Program-made: the position numbers and the translations under genes | Notes under the pieces: model-generated | What the model was told of the DNA's origin: nothing | Seen by the model: the letters and a program-made list of their open reading frames with translations, nothing else | The model's database searches: none | Part shown: piece by piece, positions 63,322-64,000 of the stretch | Layout: each line of letters opens with the position of its first letter | Position numbering within the stretch: the stretch's first letter is position 1 | NCBI GenBank assembly: GCA_020444175.1 | Contig: JAHLLM010000016.1 | Location: 1-64,000 of the forward strand | Reading direction: 5' to 3' | Origin: Desulfobulbaceae bacterium | GTDB taxonomy: Bacteria > Desulfobacterota > Desulfobulbia > Desulfobulbales > SURF-16 | DNA length: 64,000 bases

Positions 63322-63948
63322 GCTGTAATTAACCTCAGCTTGTTCGTATGTGTCGTAAAGTTTTGATACCTTTCCTGATAGCTTCATGCCGCCTTTTGTC
63401 CCTCTATCAGTCCAATAATGACCTTTCAATTCGTAAACAGGGTTCCCATGTATGTCTAATGCGAATGACCCATGATGTATCTCGCTACGAACACCTTGAA
63501 GTTCAATATTTGGTTCATTCCTGTATACGCCAACAAGTTTATAAAGGTCTTCATCCTCCTGTTGATCTATGCTATGGGCAACAAGCACTGATCGAGATTC
63601 TTGTGTCATGAGCCTACAACTTAGCGAGGTTAGAGATTGCCTTATCACTGCGTAACCATATATAGGGTCAACCACTGTGCCTGTTTCGGGGTTCACCCAA
63701 CTGCTTTTTAGCTCAACTTTCCAAGTACCTCTTAAATCAGGGCGTTTGACGTACCAACCTCGAAAGCCTTTCCATGACCACAGATATTTATTAAACACTG
63801 TTACAAAAATTGTAATAGCACCAACAACAGTGCTAAATGGTTTAACAAAATCGGCGCTTAATACAGGCATCCCTTGAAGCCATAAGGCTATTAGCCATAC
63901 CAAAATGGTGAGGCCGATAAATGATGAAATATGAAGTCTTGTTAGCAT
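63304..63948 (-). CDS. Cap15-like CBASS effector (two TM helices plus beta-barrel)
   Basis: The 214-residue protein has two N-terminal membrane helices (about 7-25 and 36-54), then 'PDLRGTWKVELKSSW', 'VIRQSLTSLSCRLMTQES', 'VGVYRNEPNIELQGVRSEIH' and 'NPVYELKGHYWTDRGTKGGM', which I recognise as the SMODS-associated 2TM-beta (Cap15) cyclic-nucleotide-sensing barrel. Cap15 proteins bind a cyclic dinucleotide made by a CD-NTase during phage infection and disrupt the inner membrane. Its start follows the stop of a partial upstream gene by one base, consistent with an operon whose first gene would be the CD-NTase. Recognition is by memory of the family pattern; I could not run a search. Confidence 0.75.
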   Translation of the reverse strand: MLTRLHISSFIGLTILVWLIALWLQGMPVLSADFVKPFSTVVGAITIFVTVFNKYLWSWKGFRGWYVKRPDLRGTWKVELKSSWVNPETGTVVDPIYGYAVIRQSLTSLSCRLMTQESRSVLVAHSIDQQEDEDLYKLVGVYRNEPNIELQGVRSEIHHGSFALDIHGNPVYELKGHYWTDRGTKGGMKLSGKVSKLYDTYEQAEVNYSTQPSN

Positions 63949-63949
63949 T

Positions 63950-64000
63950 TTATTCGTATCCTATATAATCCCATGCATCGCTCAGAAATTGATGAGCACC
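63950..64000 (-). CDS. 3' end of a gene upstream of the Cap15-like gene (partial)
   Basis: Only the last 16 codons are in the window, ending '...GAHQFLSDAWDYIGYE' and TAA at 63950-63952. One base separates the stop from the Cap15-like ATG, so the two are translationally coupled. By CBASS gene order it could be a CD-NTase, but the tail alone does not show it. Confidence 0.5.
   Translation of the reverse strand, partial: GAHQFLSDAWDYIGYE

Noticed and set aside
1-64000. CRISPR arrays, rRNA and tRNA genes
   Set aside because: No regularly spaced short repeats, no rRNA-like sequence and no tRNA-like cloverleaf were noticed; a tRNA scan was not possible.

Overview
The window looks like a chromosomal segment of a Gram-negative, probably deltaproteobacterial (Desulfobacterota) organism. 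This is inferred from the pentaheme cytochrome, the many PAS/HDFNN-type histidine kinases, a PEP-CTERM-like protein, sigma-54-type regulation and an integron-type integrase fragment. No rRNA, tRNA or CRISPR array was seen. Taxonomy is inference only.

Layout. (1) 0-5.7 kb is a mobile-element-scarred edge. A DUF3859-like gene is split by an IS3-family element with a perfect 5-bp target duplication. Next come an orphan Rhs C-terminal tail with a small membrane protein, a 642-bp deletion derivative of a REP-type tyrosine transposase element whose end supplies the last codons of nhaA, and a truncated integron-type integrase. (2) 5.7-9.3 kb has a pentaheme c-type cytochrome and pckA. (3) 9.8-36.5 kb is an unusually dense signalling region: hybrid and orthodox histidine kinases, single receivers (two with lost phospho-acceptors), a diguanylate cyclase, a sigma-54 activator, and a chemosensory cluster (mini-DHp protein, CheA, HD-GYP protein, CheW, chemoreceptor with two zinc-binding CZB domains). 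(4) 36.7-47.8 kb is a cellulose operon (bcsA-bcsB-bcsZ-bcsC) preceded by an overlapping STAS/anti-sigma-kinase pair and followed by a receiver-PP2C phosphatase, so a complete partner-switching set surrounds cellulose synthesis. (5) 48.3-55.1 kb carries two more sensor kinases, a PEP-CTERM-like secreted protein and a YaiI-family protein. (6) 55.7-64 kb is an all-minus-strand accessory region (tag, GNAT, rsgA-like, MerR, small proteins, an Mrr-like nuclease, a HEPN-like protein, a Cap15-like CBASS effector). Its intergenic spaces contain attC-like inverted structures, so I read much of it as integron cassettes without a local intact integrase.

How the genes may work together: receivers and kinases in region 3 probably feed c-di-GMP synthesis (REC-GGDEF) and breakdown (HD-GYP). 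BcsA carries a PilZ domain, so c-di-GMP should gate cellulose synthesis, while the partner-switch proteins could add a second control layer. Several GG-N10-GC sigma-54-like promoters precede signalling genes and the STAS-bcs operon, and one GAYTGA-bearing activator is encoded inside the region.

At least four families of short, structured, gene-free repeats (about 113, 116, 139 and 185 bp) recur in the window. Two families have copies of identical length, and one insertion of the 185-bp family is flanked by a perfect 10-bp direct repeat. The most interesting accessory features are the Cap15-like effector at the right edge, the MerR regulator whose C-terminal domain is duplicated as a free 62-residue protein, the free-standing DHp-like protein before CheA, and the partner-switch/cellulose coupling.
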